This document shows positions 62,781 to 64,000 of a DNA stretch of 64,000 bases, in pieces. The stretch covers positions 2,747,525 to 2,811,524 of the forward strand of contig CAIIXF020000004.1 of the NCBI GenBank assembly GCA_903813345.2, written 5' to 3'. Origin of the DNA: Owenia fusiformis. Lineage: Eukaryota; Annelida; Polychaeta; Sabellida; Oweniidae. A program made the position numbers and the translations under genes. The notes under the pieces were generated by a model. That model saw only the letters and a list, made by a program, of their open reading frames with translations. It was not told where the DNA came from and searched no databases. Position 1 is the first letter of the stretch. Each line of letters opens with the position of its first letter.

Positions 62781-64000
62781 TAGGTTAACATTTTAACGTC
62801 ATGGGTCCCCTACATGTAGCTATGCCTTGTGAATTAGTGAGTAAATGGCATAATACTGACAAAAATACCTCATTTTTGTGAATGTTTTACCGTTGCTAGG
62901 TGTATCTGGTCAATTTGGACCTAGTTAACTCAGACCTAAAGGTATTCTGGGATATACAAGTGACAAAATATTGCCTCTGGAACGAGATCAAACAACTTTG
63001 ACATATTCTTTACCTACCTATTTTGCAATTAAGCAATCAACGCAAGTATACATCCCATATTTAAGGGCTTTGTATAAAAAAACCTCCTACCTTATACTCA
63101 CCTACCCACTATACGTGGGACATGATACAGTCTTTGAAGGGTTCAATTTTCAAGATCTTAGTTTATAAAATCTTAGTTTATATGATGAATTATAGATGCA
63201 TTTGTTACGACCCTTGATAGCAAGTTGCTACTACATCCCAGCTGGGTTCGATTGCCACTTGGGTCATCGAATTTAGCACACTTTCTTTCAATTTCTTTAT
63301 CTGGCTTGTTGGACCTATGCTCGCGGTCGTTAGTTATTTATTCCCCTGGGGTGCCCTCGGGTCATTACACATTAAAATGCATCCATATGCCTTTATTATG
63401 AGGTAGGAGGTTTTTTATAATAAGCCATATTTAAGCACATAAAGGACACATTCATAAAGATAATTTTGATTGATCAAACCAATTATTCAGATTTTGCTGT
63501 GGATTTGATTTTAAATGTTTCAAAATGATTTTCTAATGCTTACTATGATTTCTATTCTATTTCTATTCTTTTTCGATAAGCATTTAATCAGGGTGTTGAA
63601 GTTAACAAAATATACAGGTACTACATTACTTCCAATATACAGAATGAAGAAATATATCAGTACATTATTGTTGTAAGGTACAGCTTGAAAATAACATTAT
63701 TGTTTGTAATACATTTTGGGCATATTATTAAAGTTTCATATAAAATCATACTATTGGTGACTATGTTTTAGGCATATTTAATCCTATTTGATTTCACAAT
63801 TAGAATGTATGATTTATGGTTGACTCTTGCAATTATATATGATCACTTTTGGTTTTATATATTAATTTTCACTTTACCGCTCAAAATATCAAAAAAAGAT
63901 TTAGAAATACATTGGTACAAGTTGACTAGGGTCAATGTTAACTAGGGTGCGAGTTGACTAGGAACCGTTGCTATGTGTTTGCTAGGCATATGTTATGACT
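62781..64000. other. AT-rich non-coding stretch to the window end
   Basis: No gene is seen. The last 90 bp repeat GTTGACTAGG / GTTAACTAGGG three times (about 63922, 63938 and 63954), so a short degenerate array may run past the window edge. Confidence 0.4.

Noticed and set aside
63215-63260. Possible tRNA-derived SINE head (GGTTCGATTGCC)
   Set aside because: The A-box-like text is too weak and the spacing short, and no SINE tail follows.
1-64000. CRISPR array, operon or phage-like organisation
   Set aside because: The direct repeats are contiguous minisatellites without unique spacers, and there are no dense co-directional genes or ribosome binding sites. The DNA is eukaryotic in character.

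Overview
This window looks like a gene-poor stretch of an animal nuclear genome, most likely a marine or other invertebrate. I cannot name the species. It is AT-rich (roughly one third G+C by eye). No open frame is convincingly long; the longest uninterrupted frame is about 138 codons. There are no operons, rRNA or credible tRNA genes. Instead there are metazoan-style repeats: Tc1/mariner-like ends, a mariner-like MITE, several minisatellites and a (GTT)n microsatellite. It reads as intergenic or large-intron DNA. No complete protein-coding gene can be called.

Layout. 0-13 kb: small inverted-repeat elements (255-391, 2224-2476, 7759-8046), a 13-copy 41-bp minisatellite (8102-8622), a 150-bp direct duplication (9971-10280), and a small coding-like cluster on the minus strand with promoter-type motifs (11854-12328). 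13-42 kb: mostly featureless AT-rich DNA with minisatellites at 26990-27440 (54 bp) and 30131-30893 (43 bp, 18 copies), a (GTT)28 microsatellite at 32691-32774, degenerate repeats near 21.1, 29.3 and 35.1 kb, a candidate terminal exon at 39946-40035, and several islands rich in homeodomain/TALE/FOX-like sites that resemble developmental regulatory DNA.

42519-53096 is the most striking object. It is a 10.6-kb unit with near-identical inverted ends of about 500 bp starting CACAG and ending CTGTG, flanked by AAT on both sides. The ends are packed with direct and inverted GGATTC/GAATCC subterminal repeats. This organisation recalls CACTA/EnSpm-Chapaev (CMC) DNA transposons, but no transposase is visible, so it is probably a non-autonomous or undescribed family. 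A second, older pair of inverted arms lies inside it, along with two adjacent palindromes, a small repeat family with hAT-like termini and a GC-richer coding-like fragment.

53-64 kb: quiet DNA to 59.3 kb, then a 385-bp tandem duplication within a larger diverged repeat family (59352-60650), then 2 kb of different composition (60.8-62.8 kb) that looks like a decayed coding element of unknown type, then featureless sequence. Across the window a 9-base motif, GCAGACGAY, occurs 11 times where fewer than one would be expected by chance. Five of the copies lie in or beside the regulatory-looking islands.
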